Positions 1-8,108 of a DNA stretch of 26,489 nucleotides are shown in pieces (position 1 is the stretch's first letter; each line of letters starts with the position of its first letter). This DNA is from an uncultured Eggerthellaceae bacterium (lineage in GTDB: Bacteria > Actinomycetota > Coriobacteriia > Coriobacteriales > Eggerthellaceae), in contig CANOHY010000026.1 in NCBI GenBank assembly GCA_947565915.1, forward strand, positions 1 through 26,489. The letters are read 5' to 3'. The translations under genes and the position numbers were made by a program. The notes under the pieces were generated by a model. It was not told the origin of the DNA and ran no database searches. It saw only the letters and a list, made by a program, of their open reading frames with translations.

Positions 1-789
1 CAGGGAAGCGAAAAACATTCGCACGCGAATAAGGCCAAGGCGTAGAAGGAGCACCTTCATTGGCTCGGAGGTGGTGTTCTGTGCTTCGTCGAGGATGATG
101 AAGCTATCGTTGAACGTGCGACCGCGCATGAAGGCAAGAGGGGTTATCTCGATAACCTTCTCGTTCAGAAGCTGATAGGCAAGATCGGCGTCGAGCAGGT
201 CGAAGAGGCTGTCGTAGAGCGGACGCATGTAACGGTCTACCTTCTCCATGATCGTTCCAGGAAGAAAGCCAAGGTTCTCGCCAGCTTCGACGATGGGCCG
301 CGTAAGGATAATGCGACCAACTTCCTCGCGCATGAGGGCATCTACTGCAAGCGCGCACGCGAGGAAGGTCTTGCCTGTGCCCGCTGGCCCGAGCCCAAAC
401 GTGATGGCATGGCTCCTGATGGCGTCTACGAGCCTTTTCTGGCCTGCTGTTTTGGGCCGTATGACCTTTCCGCGCCGCGACATGATGATATCCTCTCGCA
501 GCACGCGAGGCGCGATATCCGATTCGCGAACCAGCGTAACGAGCCGCTGGATGTCATCGTGGCCGATCGAGCTGTGCTGTTGCGCGAGGACGATCATCTC
601 GTCAATCACTTTGGCAAGCGATTCGCAAGCCGGCTTGTCGCCTTGGATTGCTAGAGCATCCTCCCTAAGGGTTGCTGAGACATCGAAGGCGTTCTCCAGA
701 AAGCGAAGATTCTCGTCTGCCTCGCCTACTATGAGGCACATGTCAACATCGCTCGGGATTCTGATCTCTGTCATCTGCTTCTTTTGCAT
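1..789 (-). CDS. phoH: PhoH-like ATPase, C-terminally incomplete (runs off left edge)
   Basis: About 263 codons are open from an ATG at 789 to the window edge with no stop, so the C-terminus lies outside. The residues visible include a Walker A loop GPAGTGKT near residue 130 and a Walker B-type FIILDEAQNTT near residue 240, with the family segment LTRPIVEAGENLGFLPG between them. This is the PhoH/PhoL P-loop ATPase family, cytoplasmic proteins associated with RNA metabolism and often found next to the rRNA-maturation nuclease gene ybeY; ybeY would be expected just beyond the left edge but is not visible. The upstream gene mtaB stops at 803, 13 bases away, which implies co-transcription. An internal ATG at 774 is an alternative start; neither start has a strong ribosome binding site. 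The family assignment is firm, but the precise role of PhoH proteins is poorly defined. Confidence 0.93.
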   Translation of the reverse strand, partial: MQKKQMTEIRIPSDVDMCLIVGEADENLRFLENAFDVSATLREDALAIQGDKPACESLAKVIDEMIVLAQQHSSIGHDDIQRLVTLVRESDIAPRVLREDIIMSRRGKVIRPKTAGQKRLVDAIRSHAITFGLGPAGTGKTFLACALAVDALMREEVGRIILTRPIVEAGENLGFLPGTIMEKVDRYMRPLYDSLFDLLDADLAYQLLNEKVIEITPLAFMRGRTFNDSFIILDEAQNTTSEPMKVLLLRLGLIRVRMFFASL

Positions 790-802
790 GCAAGCGATTC
801 TA

Positions 803-2026
803 TCAGGGAAGGGTCATGAGAGTGAGCGAACCTTCAGGATATGTTCGCCCGAGGGCAATCTGATGGTAGCTTTCGGTAAGGCCCGTAGCGCCTTCGCATA
901 ACACGAGCTCTTTGGTTCCGCTTCGCCTACGTCGGTCCTCGTCGCGCAAGCGGTGTGCCAAATCGCGCAACTCTGCAGCTCGCTCAGCTATGAGCTGGGG
1001 GTCAAGTTGGTCTGCCCGCTCGGCAGCAGGGGTGCCAGCACGACGCGAATACGGGAACACGTGGATCTTCGAGAAGCGGGCAGCGCGCGCGAGCTGAAGC
1101 GTCTCGTCGAAATCAGCTTGCGTCTCACCGGGAAATCCGCAGATGATGTCCGTCGAAAGCGATAGGTTCGGAACGGCATCGTAGAGCCGTTCCACAAGCG
1201 CTATGAACTCGTTGCCGTTGTAAGGGCGTGCCATTTGCGCAAGCACCTTGCTCGATCCCGATTGCAAGGGCAGATGCAGATGACGGCAAAGCTGGCCTTC
1301 GCTTTCAGCAAGAAGCTCGATGAGCCTATCGTTTACCGAAAGCGGTTCGATGCTGCTCAGACGTATGCGCGTTGGATGCTCCCCCTTTCCTTGGCAGCTC
1401 ACTGCGCTTTCGAGCATGCTTTCCACGAGCTGCGGCAAGCGTTTGCCTTCGTAGGCATAAGCTCCCAAATCGATGCCGGTCAGCACGAGCTCTCCTACCC
1501 CTGCTTCGAAGTAGGAATTCGCTTCTTCGATGATCTGCTCGAAAGGTACGCTTCGAGCAGGGCCGCGTGCAGTGTGCACGATGCAATAGGTGCAGGCATT
1601 GTTGCATCCATCCTGGACCTTTATGCCAACGCGCGTCCGAAATGCAGCGCCCAAGCGCAAAGGTGCCTGGCCTTCAGCTCGCAATCGATTAAGCTGGTCG
1701 AAGAGATCCATGCGATCGACGACGGTTACGCGCTGCCCAAGGTTCGCAAATGCCTCGCGGTGCATGGCAGTTGAGCAGCCCGTAGCGATGACCAGAGCGC
1801 GAGGGGCACGCCTCAGCGCTCCTCTTACCGCTTTGCGTGCCTTCTTATCAGCATCGGCGGTAACCGTGCACGTGTTTACGATGATGAGGTCGGCTTCATC
1901 TTGAGACGTTGGCTTGAGCCCCTGCTGCATGAGCAAGGCGCTCAGCGTGTCAGATTCTACGCGGTTGACCTTGCAGCCTAACGTGATAACTGCGAAGGTC
2001 TCCGCATTGGCAAGCAGTTCGTGCAT
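803..2026 (-). CDS. mtaB: tRNA (N6-threonylcarbamoyladenosine-37) methylthiotransferase MtaB
   Basis: A 407-residue radical-SAM methylthiotransferase. The N-terminal UPF0004 domain carries the three cluster cysteines C18 (TLGCKVN), C53 (NTCTVT) and C84 (ATGCS). The radical SAM motif CxxxCxxC is C141, C145, C148 (CNNACTYC). TLGCKVN and the motif spacing fit the MtaB branch rather than MiaB or RimO. Known MtaB enzymes convert t6A37 to ms2t6A37 in tRNAs decoding ANN codons, using two 4Fe-4S clusters and S-adenosylmethionine. The C-terminus (from about residue 360) resembles a short, weakly conserved TRAM RNA-binding domain. The ATG start overlaps the dnaJ stop by one base (TAATG), so translation is probably coupled. 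In many actinobacteria a 16S rRNA methyltransferase (rsmE) occupies this place between dnaJ and phoH. Confidence 0.93.
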   Translation of the reverse strand: MHELLANAETFAVITLGCKVNRVESDTLSALLMQQGLKPTSQDEADLIIVNTCTVTADADKKARKAVRGALRRAPRALVIATGCSTAMHREAFANLGQRVTVVDRMDLFDQLNRLRAEGQAPLRLGAAFRTRVGIKVQDGCNNACTYCIVHTARGPARSVPFEQIIEEANSYFEAGVGELVLTGIDLGAYAYEGKRLPQLVESMLESAVSCQGKGEHPTRIRLSSIEPLSVNDRLIELLAESEGQLCRHLHLPLQSGSSKVLAQMARPYNGNEFIALVERLYDAVPNLSLSTDIICGFPGETQADFDETLQLARAARFSKIHVFPYSRRAGTPAAERADQLDPQLIAERAAELRDLAHRLRDEDRRRRSGTKELVLCEGATGLTESYHQIALGRTYPEGSLTLMTLP

Positions 2027-3165
2027 TAGTTGAAAGCGTTGCGAAGCTTCTCGAGGGGCGAGCGCGCCGAAGCATATTCGTCGCCCAAGTCATCTGCGAG
2101 CTGCTCGAGCAGCTCGCGCTGCGATTTGGTGAGCTTCTTGGGAATGACCACCTCGACGTGCACGAAGAGGTCGCCGCGGCTATCGCTCTTGAATTTGGGC
2201 ATTCCCTTGCCGCGCACGCGAATCACTTGGTCGTTTTGGCATCCTTCGGGAATGGGCACGGTGACCTTCTCGTCTGGCAGGATGCCGTCGATCTCGATGT
2301 CAGCGCCAAGGGCCGCTTGCACCATCGAGATCTTGGTGACCGCATGCAGCGAGTCGCCTTCGCGCTCGAAGAACTCGTGCGGCTGAATGCGGCAGGTTAC
2401 TATGAGGTTGCCCGCTTCTGCGCCGCGTAATCCCGCTTCGCCGAAGCCCGTGATGCGCAGCTGTTGGGAATCGCGGATGCCCGCCGGCACTTCCACGGTA
2501 AGGTGCTGACGATCGGGCACACGACCCTGACCTTCGCATTCGGGGCAAGGCTTATCGATTATCTCGCCGGTGCCGTTGCAATTTCGGCAAGTGGACGTGG
2601 TGCGCATATCGCCTAGGAACGTATGCTGAACCGTATAGACACGCCCTGTTCCATTGCAGTCAGGGCAGGTGATCTCTTGTCCGCCCTCGGCCATGCCCGT
2701 TGCGTTGCAGTCGGGACACGGGGCCAACCGGTCGTAGATGATCTCCTTCTTTACGCCTTGGGCAACTTCCTCGAGCGTAAGTCGCAGGCCAACGCCCATG
2801 TCGCGGCCTTCGCGTTGCATGTTGGCATCGCCATTCATTCCGCCGAAGAAAGAACTGAAGATGTCACCCATCGAGCCGAACCCGCTGCCGAAGATGTCAT
2901 CGAAATCCACGTATCCGCCGCCAAAGGGACCGCCGGCTGAGCTAGCGGCACCAGGAGCTGTGCCTGTGCGGTCGTAATAGGCGCGCTTGTTGGGATCCAT
3001 CAGCACGTCGTAGGCTTCATTGAGCTCCTTGAACTCCTCTTCAGCGTTCGGCGACTTGTTCACATCGGGATGCAAATTTCGCGCTTGCCGACGAAATGCC
3101 TTCTTTATCTCCTCTTCGGTCGCAGTGCGCGACACACCCAGTATTTCGTAGAAGTCTTTTGCCAT
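2026..3165 (-). CDS. dnaJ: Chaperone protein DnaJ (actinobacterial DnaJ2-like position)
   Basis: A full-length 379-residue type I DnaJ (Hsp40), which delivers unfolded clients to DnaK and stimulates its ATPase. The order is J domain (residues 4-66, HPD at 32-34), a Gly/Phe-rich linker (about 66-118), and a zinc domain with four CxxC repeats at C150/153, C167/170, C193/196 and C207/210. Two C-terminal substrate-binding beta domains and a short dimerisation tail follow. An AAGGAAA sequence sits about 8 bases upstream of the ATG. It follows hrcA by 27 bases, and no grpE or dnaK lies between; in actinobacteria the hrcA-linked copy is usually the second dnaJ, with another next to dnaK elsewhere. 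Whether a second copy exists cannot be seen here. Confidence 0.97.
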   Translation of the reverse strand: MAKDFYEILGVSRTATEEEIKKAFRRQARNLHPDVNKSPNAEEEFKELNEAYDVLMDPNKRAYYDRTGTAPGAASSAGGPFGGGYVDFDDIFGSGFGSMGDIFSSFFGGMNGDANMQREGRDMGVGLRLTLEEVAQGVKKEIIYDRLAPCPDCNATGMAEGGQEITCPDCNGTGRVYTVQHTFLGDMRTTSTCRNCNGTGEIIDKPCPECEGQGRVPDRQHLTVEVPAGIRDSQQLRITGFGEAGLRGAEAGNLIVTCRIQPHEFFEREGDSLHAVTKISMVQAALGADIEIDGILPDEKVTVPIPEGCQNDQVIRVRGKGMPKFKSDSRGDLFVHVEVVIPKKLTKSQRELLEQLADDLGDEYASARSPLEKLRNAFN

Positions 3166-3192
3166 CAGGGCATTTCCTTTCGATGTGCTCTA

Positions 3193-3906
3193 TCAACCGA
3201 GCGTTCTGCTGGCCAATCGCACAGCCGCGATGGCCCGGGTGTAATTCATGCGCGTTGGTCCGATCACGGCAACGATGCCACCATCTTCGCCCAAGCCGTA
3301 ACGACATGCGACAACCGACACGCCAGAGAGCTCCGCGGTGTCGTTCTCGCTGCCGATCTTCACTTGCGGTTCGTGCGTGCGCTGCGTGGTGGAATCAAGC
3401 ACGTGAAGCAGGGCCGTGTTGTCTTCGAGCATGGCCATGATGGGCACAAGCGACGAGGTATGCTCGAATTCTGGCTGCTGCATAAGCGAGAGAATGCCCA
3501 GCTGGTGCAACTGCAAGGGGTTCGAGGGAGCTATGATGGACAAGCAATCCGTGAACTGAGTGAGCAATCGCGAAGTGCGGTCGAGCAAGTCATCGAGCTC
3601 GCTTGCCGTCTGGCGAAGCTGCTCGAGCGCCTTGAGCGATGCCTCGTCGTTCTCGATGGCGTCTGATTCGATGAGCGAGTCGACGAAGGAGCGATATCCG
3701 CTGTCGGTGGGGATGCGCCCAGCTGAGGTGTGCGGCTGCGAGATGTAGCCATCGCTTTCGAGGGCCGACAGATCGTTGCGAATAGTGGCTGGGCTCACGT
3801 CGAAATCGTAGCGTTCGGCCAAGGTGCGCGAACCTATGGGAAGCGCGCAAGCCACGTATTCCTCGATCAGCGCTGCGAGAATCCTTTGACGGCGATCCGA
3901 AAGCAA
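3193..3906 (-). CDS. hrcA: Heat-inducible transcription repressor HrcA, compact form
   Basis: A 237-residue protein, clearly HrcA at both ends but short for the family (usually about 340). The N-terminal winged helix (residues 1-75) has the signature GSRTLAERYDFDVSPATIRN and the wing HTSAGRIPTDSGYR. The C-terminal block has IGSEND (185-190), a VSVVACRYG-like strand and GPTRMNYTRAI (216-226). The sequence passes from the linker (LSIIAPS, 122-128) almost directly to the late motif LMQQPEF (141-147), so most of the GAF-like insert is absent while the frame is intact. The start is TTG with AAGGGAG six bases upstream. Known HrcA represses groE/dnaK-type operons by binding CIRCE repeats. I see no CIRCE in the 204 bases upstream, so autoregulation through it is not supported. 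Dimerisation and GroEL sensing could be altered. Confidence 0.9.
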   Translation of the reverse strand: MLSDRRQRILAALIEEYVACALPIGSRTLAERYDFDVSPATIRNDLSALESDGYISQPHTSAGRIPTDSGYRSFVDSLIESDAIENDEASLKALEQLRQTASELDDLLDRTSRLLTQFTDCLSIIAPSNPLQLHQLGILSLMQQPEFEHTSSLVPIMAMLEDNTALLHVLDSTTQRTHEPQVKIGSENDTAELSGVSVVACRYGLGEDGGIVAVIGPTRMNYTRAIAAVRLASRTLG

Positions 3907-4110
3907 CGCCCACTCCCTTCTGGTCTATTCGCTTGCCCTCATCATTCCTATGGGATTGTCGGATATTCTCACGCGCAAGGCAAGAAAGCTTTGTGCCACC
4001 GTTACTCAATTACCACGCATCTGCCGATTCTCTCCATAGCTCGCGCATGGATGCTGCGCGCTTGCGAAACCTTGAGCGAAAGCGCTTACGCGGCTTCCGC
4101 TCGGCAGGTT
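3907..4110. other. Intergenic region hemW-hrcA
   Basis: 204 bases between the hemW stop and the hrcA start. I see the hrcA ribosome binding site but no CIRCE inverted repeat, no hairpin followed by a T run, and no convincing promoter. Weak hexamers on the minus strand (TTTCTT, then TATCCG after 16 bases) are not strong enough to call. Confidence 0.5.
3913..3919 (-). promoter_or_regulatory. Ribosome binding site fixing the hrcA TTG start
   Basis: On the minus strand AAGGGAG stands six bases before TTG at 3906. No ATG or GTG in that frame lies near it, so TTG is the most likely start. Confidence 0.7.
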
Positions 4111-5223
4111 CTAGGCGAGGTCGTACAGGCGCCCATAAAGCTCGTTGCCGCACAGCCACCCGAGCTGCGTAGGAGCGAAGCGGCCGTCTTCATACGCAAG
4201 ATAGCCTTCTTGCACCAAGGATTCGAAACAGGCTATCGCCTCGGGCAGCCAAATGCTTGCCTCTTGCAGGCGCTCATGGCTAATGCCCCTTGCTAGGCGC
4301 ATGCCCAGCATGAGGTCCTCGGCCTCCATTTCCGCTCGATTCAAGTCGTCTGTCACCTCGTTGTCGCAAACGCGCATGCGTCGCTCGCTGTTCTGGGTCA
4401 TGGTGGCAGCTCCGCGCCCGATGCCTAAGTAGGGCACGCCTGTCCAGTAGGAGATGTTATGGCGGCATTCGAAGCCTGGTCGCGCGTAGCTTGCAACCTC
4501 GTAGCGAATGAAGCCCGCAGCTTGAAGCAGATCCTGTGCAAGCACCATGTGATCGGCCTGAGCATCTTCGTCGACCTCTTCGAGCTCTCCCGAGAGCACC
4601 ATGCGATCGAAGGGCGTGCGTCGCTCTATGGCGAGCGGATACACGCTCACATGCGTTACGCCGTGCTCGATGACGGATTCCAACGTTTTCGCAAGCGATT
4701 CTTCCGACTGCCCGGGAATGCCGCACATCACATCCACGCTCACGTTCTCGAAGCGTTCGTGGGCCGTATCGATCGCACCCATCGCTTGCTGGGCGTCATG
4801 CGGCCTCCCGAGCAAGCGCAACAGATCGTCATCCAGGCTTTGCACTCCCAGCGAGAGCCGGTTTGCCCCCATAGCCCACAGATCCCTTACCAAGCGAGCA
4901 TCGAGGCTTTCCGGATTCGCTTCAAGCGTGAACTCGAATCCTTCCTTGGAAAGGTCCAGCGAGATGGAAATCGCATAGAGCAACGCGGTCAGGCGACTTG
5001 AACCGATATGCGTTGGCGTACCGCCGCCCAGATACACCGTCTGCACAGAAGCAAGCTCGCCTTCCTTGGCAGCTTTGCGTATTTCGCGTATGAGGTATTC
5101 GACATACTCGTCTATGAGAGGGCTCTCGCTTGGAATGGCCTGAGAAGTGAAATCACAGTAGTTGCAACGGCTCTTGCAGAAGGGGATGTGCAGGTAGAGT
5201 GCCTTATAGGGATCGTGCGGCAT
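4111..5223 (-). CDS. hemW: Heme chaperone HemW (radical SAM, HemN-like)
   Basis: A 370-residue radical SAM protein starting at ATG 5223 (MPHDPYKALYLHIPFC), preceded by GGAGG three bases upstream. The longer frame upstream lies inside dus and lacks family similarity. The cluster cysteines are C16, C20, C23 in CxxxCxxC, followed by DFTS, and GGGTPT lies at 66-71, the S-adenosylmethionine-contacting segment. The C-terminal HemW domain is present (WTGVPYLGIGRGA). The short N-terminus without extra basic residues and the HemW_C domain fit HemW rather than true coproporphyrinogen dehydrogenase HemN. HemW binds heme and is thought to deliver it to respiratory proteins. The gene overlaps dus by 20 bases and stands in the classical lepA-hemW-hrcA neighbourhood. 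The separation from HemN is by motif and context only. Confidence 0.92.
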   Translation of the reverse strand: MPHDPYKALYLHIPFCKSRCNYCDFTSQAIPSESPLIDEYVEYLIREIRKAAKEGELASVQTVYLGGGTPTHIGSSRLTALLYAISISLDLSKEGFEFTLEANPESLDARLVRDLWAMGANRLSLGVQSLDDDLLRLLGRPHDAQQAMGAIDTAHERFENVSVDVMCGIPGQSEESLAKTLESVIEHGVTHVSVYPLAIERRTPFDRMVLSGELEEVDEDAQADHMVLAQDLLQAAGFIRYEVASYARPGFECRHNISYWTGVPYLGIGRGAATMTQNSERRMRVCDNEVTDDLNRAEMEAEDLMLGMRLARGISHERLQEASIWLPEAIACFESLVQEGYLAYEDGRFAPTQLGWLCGNELYGRLYDLA

Positions 5224-6169
5224 GTTCCTCCAATCCGCTGATGACGGTCTCGAAGTCCTCGAGCGTGCGGCACTGGTTAAAGGCTTCGCGCGCCCGCGAC
5301 GCACCCGGCAATCCTTCCATGTACCAGCAGGCATGCTTGCGCATCCTCACCATTCCCCTGTCACCTTCGATTGCGAGCATGCGCGCATGACGACGAATCA
5401 TGCCCAAGCGCTCTCGAAGCGAAGGCATCCTGTATTCTTTGCCTGCAAGCGCCGCTTGCATCTCGGCGAAGATCCAGGGGTTTCCTTGGGCAGCGCGCGC
5501 TACCATGATGCTATCGCAACTTGTTCGATCGAGCAGTTCAAGGGCATCTTGACCACTTCGCACGTCGCCGTTGCCTGCTACTGGCACGCCGACTGCTCGC
5601 TTTACGCGCGCTATGCAATCCCAGTCAGCGCTGCCTTGATACATCTGTTCCGCGAAGCGGCCATGCACCGTGAGCGCTATAGCTCCGGCCTGCTCCATTC
5701 GCCGAGCGAATTCGGGTGCTGTTTCCCTTCCTTGGTTGAACCCACGTCTGAATTTCACCGTGATGGGCACATGCGTCGCAGAGACGCAAGCCGCCACTAT
5801 GCGTTCGGCAAGGTCTGGGTCCTTCATCAATGCCGCGCCGTCGCCCTTCCCTGCCACCTTGCGCACGGGACACCCCATGTTGATGTCGATGCAGGCAAGG
5901 CTTGGTCCCATAGTCTCGCTTAACCATGCAGCTTGATCGGCCATGATGGCAGGCTCATGGCCGAAGATCTGAACGCCGACTCTTTGCTCGCCTTTGGGCA
6001 ATGTGAGCAGAGAGCGCGTCTTTTCGCTGGCATACGAGAGCGCTTTGCTCGAGACCATCTCGGTGAATGCGAGGTCGGCTCCTTGCTCTTCGCAAAGAGC
6101 GCGAAACACGGCATCGCTTACGCCCGCCATGGGCGCAAGTAGCACCCTGCCCCGAAAGTCGCTTCCCAT
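5204..6169 (-). CDS. dus: tRNA-dihydrouridine synthase (DusB-like)
   Basis: A 321-residue FMN-dependent TIM-barrel enzyme that reduces uridines in tRNA D-loops. It has the N-terminal LAPMAGVSDAVFR, the catalytic cysteine C100 in DINMGCPVRKV, and TVKFRRG and TVHGR segments. GNGDVRSGQDA forms the phosphate-binding region. The C-terminal helical domain (from about 245) is the RNA-binding part. It appears closest to the DusB/Nifr3 group common in Gram-positive bacteria, but subtype and target uridine cannot be proven by reading. The ATG at 6169 lies 6 bases after the lepA stop with only a poor ribosome binding site, so translation probably depends on coupling to lepA. Its end overlaps hemW by 20 bases. 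Confidence 0.93.
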   Translation of the reverse strand: MGSDFRGRVLLAPMAGVSDAVFRALCEEQGADLAFTEMVSSKALSYASEKTRSLLTLPKGEQRVGVQIFGHEPAIMADQAAWLSETMGPSLACIDINMGCPVRKVAGKGDGAALMKDPDLAERIVAACVSATHVPITVKFRRGFNQGRETAPEFARRMEQAGAIALTVHGRFAEQMYQGSADWDCIARVKRAVGVPVAGNGDVRSGQDALELLDRTSCDSIMVARAAQGNPWIFAEMQAALAGKEYRMPSLRERLGMIRRHARMLAIEGDRGMVRMRKHACWYMEGLPGASRAREAFNQCRTLEDFETVISGLEEHAARSL

Positions 6170-6175
6170 GAGGGG

Positions 6176-8002
6176 CTAATCATCCACTTTTAGGATGGCC
6201 ATGAATGCGTCTTGAGGCACCTCGACTGCGCCGATTGCCTTCATGCGCTTCTTGCCTTCCTTCTGCTTCTCGAGTAGCTTGCGCTTGCGCGATATGTCGC
6301 CACCGTAGCATTTGGCGAGCACATCCTTGCGCTTGGCCTTGACGGTTTCGCGAGCGAGCACGCGCCCTCCCACCGCAGCCTGGATGGGCACTTCGAACAG
6401 ATGCCGTGGGATGATTTCCTTGAGCTTCGAGGCAAGCACGCGTCCCCGATCGTAGGCTTTGTCCTTATGGATTATGAAGCTCAAGGCGTCAACGGGTTTG
6501 CCAGCTATCATGATGTCCAGCTTAACGAGGTTGCTTGGCTGATAGCCCTCGAAGTCGTAATCGAGCGAGGCATAGCCTTTCGTTGACGACTTGAGACGAT
6601 CGAAATAATCCATGATGAGCTCTGATAGCGGCATGAGCCACTCAATCTCGACGGTAGTGGTGGAAAGATAGTTCATGGTAAGGAACTTGCCGCGTCGAGC
6701 CGTGGTGAGGTCCATCACGGCACCAACGTAGTCGGGCGGCACGAGTATCTTCACATTCAGGAAGGGCTCTTCGATGCGCTCTATCTCGGAGGGGTCGGGC
6801 ATCTCCTGTGGCGAATGAAGCGAGACCATTTCGCCATTGGTTTTGAATACGTGATACTCCACCGAAGGAGCCGTGGCCAGAAGATCCAGACCGAACTCTC
6901 GCTCGAGCCGCTCTTCGATTACCTCCATGTGCAGCAATCCGAGGAATCCTACGCGGAATCCGAACCCAAGCGCATGGGAAGTCTCTGGCTCCCAAACGAG
7001 AGCTGGGTCGTTCAGTGCCAGCTTCTCCAAAGCCTCCTTGAGCGGTTCGTACTGGTCGCCTTCAATGGGAAAGAGACCCGTGAACACCATGGGCTTCACT
7101 TCTCGATAGCCTGGAAGCGGATCGCTTGCCTGGTTAGCTTTCAAGGTGATGGTATCGCCAACTTTAACCTGCGCCACGTCTTTGAGCCCGGTAACCAGGT
7201 ATCCCACATCACCTGCCGAGAGTTCGTCGAGCGATACTTCCGCAGGCGTGCGAATGCCCACATCCTCGGCTATCGCCTCGGTGCCCGCCGCCATCATGTG
7301 CAGCGCATCTCCCTTGTGCACGGTGCCATCGACCACGCGAATGAGCGCCACAACGCCCCGATAAGCATCGAAATACGAATCGAAGATCAGCGCGCGCAAG
7401 GGCGCATCCAGGTTGCCCTGAGGTGCTGGGATGTTGTATACGATAGATTCCAGCAGGTCATGCACGCCTTCGCCCGTCTTCGCAGAACAAAGCACAGCAT
7501 CGTCCGCAGGAATCGCAAGCCCCTCCTCTATCTGCGCACGCGCCTGCTCGGGTTCGGCTGCGGGCAGGTCGATCTTATTGATGAGGGGAATCACTTCCAG
7601 GTTCGCATTCATGGCAAGCATGGCATTGGCGACCGTTTGAGCCTCGACGCCCTGAGTGGCATCGACCACTAGCACAGCGCCTTCGCAAGCTGCCAAGCTT
7701 CGCGACACCTCATAGGTGAAGTCAACATGACCTGGCGTATCGATGAGATTCAACTCGTAGGTTTCGCCATCATCGGCGGTGTAGTCAACGCGAACGGCTT
7801 GGCTCTTGATGGTTATGCCGCGTTCGCGCTCTATGTCCATGGTGTCGAGCAGCTGCTCTTGCATGTCGCGCTTGGCCACGGTGCCCGTGAGCTCCAGGAT
7901 GCGATCGGAAAGCGTCGATTTCCCATGGTCGATATGCGCGATTATGGAGAAATTCCTTATGCGCTTCTGATCGTGCTGGGATTTAGTTGCATTCTTCGCC
8001 AA
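6176..8002 (-). CDS. lepA: Elongation factor 4 (LepA)
   Basis: A 608-residue translational GTPase that acts on the ribosome in back-translocation or initiation-related quality control. G1 AHIDHGKS is at 22-29, ERGITIK follows near 59-66, G3 DTPGH is at 88-92 and G4 NKID at 142-145. The LepA-specific C-terminal domain is present (CYGGDISRKRKLLEKQKEGKK). I chose the TTG at 8002 (MAKNATKSQ...). An open frame continues 40 codons further, but those residues are unlike the family and reach into the rpsT promoter region. An AGGAGA sequence lies 10 bases before the TTG. It is the first gene of a probable lepA-dus-hemW unit, divergent from rpsT, whose linkage to lepA is very common in bacteria. The length is normal. 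Confidence 0.96.
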   Translation of the reverse strand: MAKNATKSQHDQKRIRNFSIIAHIDHGKSTLSDRILELTGTVAKRDMQEQLLDTMDIERERGITIKSQAVRVDYTADDGETYELNLIDTPGHVDFTYEVSRSLAACEGAVLVVDATQGVEAQTVANAMLAMNANLEVIPLINKIDLPAAEPEQARAQIEEGLAIPADDAVLCSAKTGEGVHDLLESIVYNIPAPQGNLDAPLRALIFDSYFDAYRGVVALIRVVDGTVHKGDALHMMAAGTEAIAEDVGIRTPAEVSLDELSAGDVGYLVTGLKDVAQVKVGDTITLKANQASDPLPGYREVKPMVFTGLFPIEGDQYEPLKEALEKLALNDPALVWEPETSHALGFGFRVGFLGLLHMEVIEERLEREFGLDLLATAPSVEYHVFKTNGEMVSLHSPQEMPDPSEIERIEEPFLNVKILVPPDYVGAVMDLTTARRGKFLTMNYLSTTTVEIEWLMPLSELIMDYFDRLKSSTKGYASLDYDFEGYQPSNLVKLDIMIAGKPVDALSFIIHKDKAYDRGRVLASKLKEIIPRHLFEVPIQAAVGGRVLARETVKAKRKDVLAKCYGGDISRKRKLLEKQKEGKKRMKAIGAVEVPQDAFMAILKVDD

Positions 8003-8012
8003 TGTGAGCGCT

Positions 8013-8018
8013 TCTCCT
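8013..8018 (-). promoter_or_regulatory. Ribosome binding site for the lepA TTG start
   Basis: Minus-strand AGGAGA ten bases ahead of TTG at 8002. The spacing is at the long end of the usual range, but no better start-site pair is present before the conserved GTPase motif. Confidence 0.55.
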
Positions 8019-8095
8019 AGAACTTCCAAAAAGTAGCAAGGTTGCATCCATTCTATGCTAAGATTTAACGGTTTCGTTAGGAAACAGGATAAAAC

Positions 8096-8100
8096 GGAGG
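8096..8100 (+). promoter_or_regulatory. Ribosome binding site fixing the rpsT GTG start
   Basis: GGAGG eight bases before GTG at 8109. The protein from that GTG begins VANIKSQKKR, the normal S20 N-terminus, so upstream in-frame ATGs are unlikely starts. Confidence 0.8.
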
Positions 8101-8108
8101 AAATAAGA

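Larger units (their letters stand above)
8003..8108. promoter_or_regulatory. Divergent lepA/rpsT promoter region
   Basis: 106 bases between two divergent housekeeping genes must carry promoters in both directions. On the minus strand TAGAAT (8050-8055) is a plausible -10 for lepA, within an 11-base sequence repeated upstream of mihF; no good -35 is seen. On the plus strand TATGCT/TAAGAT (8054-8064) is a possible -10 for rpsT, also without a clear -35. The two candidates overlap. Confidence 0.4.

Noticed and set aside
248..901. Long open frame on the plus strand over phoH and the end of mtaB
   Set aside because: It is antisense to PhoH, whose P-loop motifs are clear; the translated product has no family features.
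3193..3906. HrcA as a frameshifted pseudogene
   Set aside because: N- and C-terminal signatures are in one uninterrupted frame; an internal deletion explains the length better.
3907..4110. CIRCE operator upstream of hrcA
   Set aside because: No TTAGCACTC-like inverted repeat with nine-base spacing could be found.
6815..7672. 285-residue plus-strand open frame inside lepA
   Set aside because: It lies wholly opposite the conserved LepA coding sequence; a GC-rich shadow frame.
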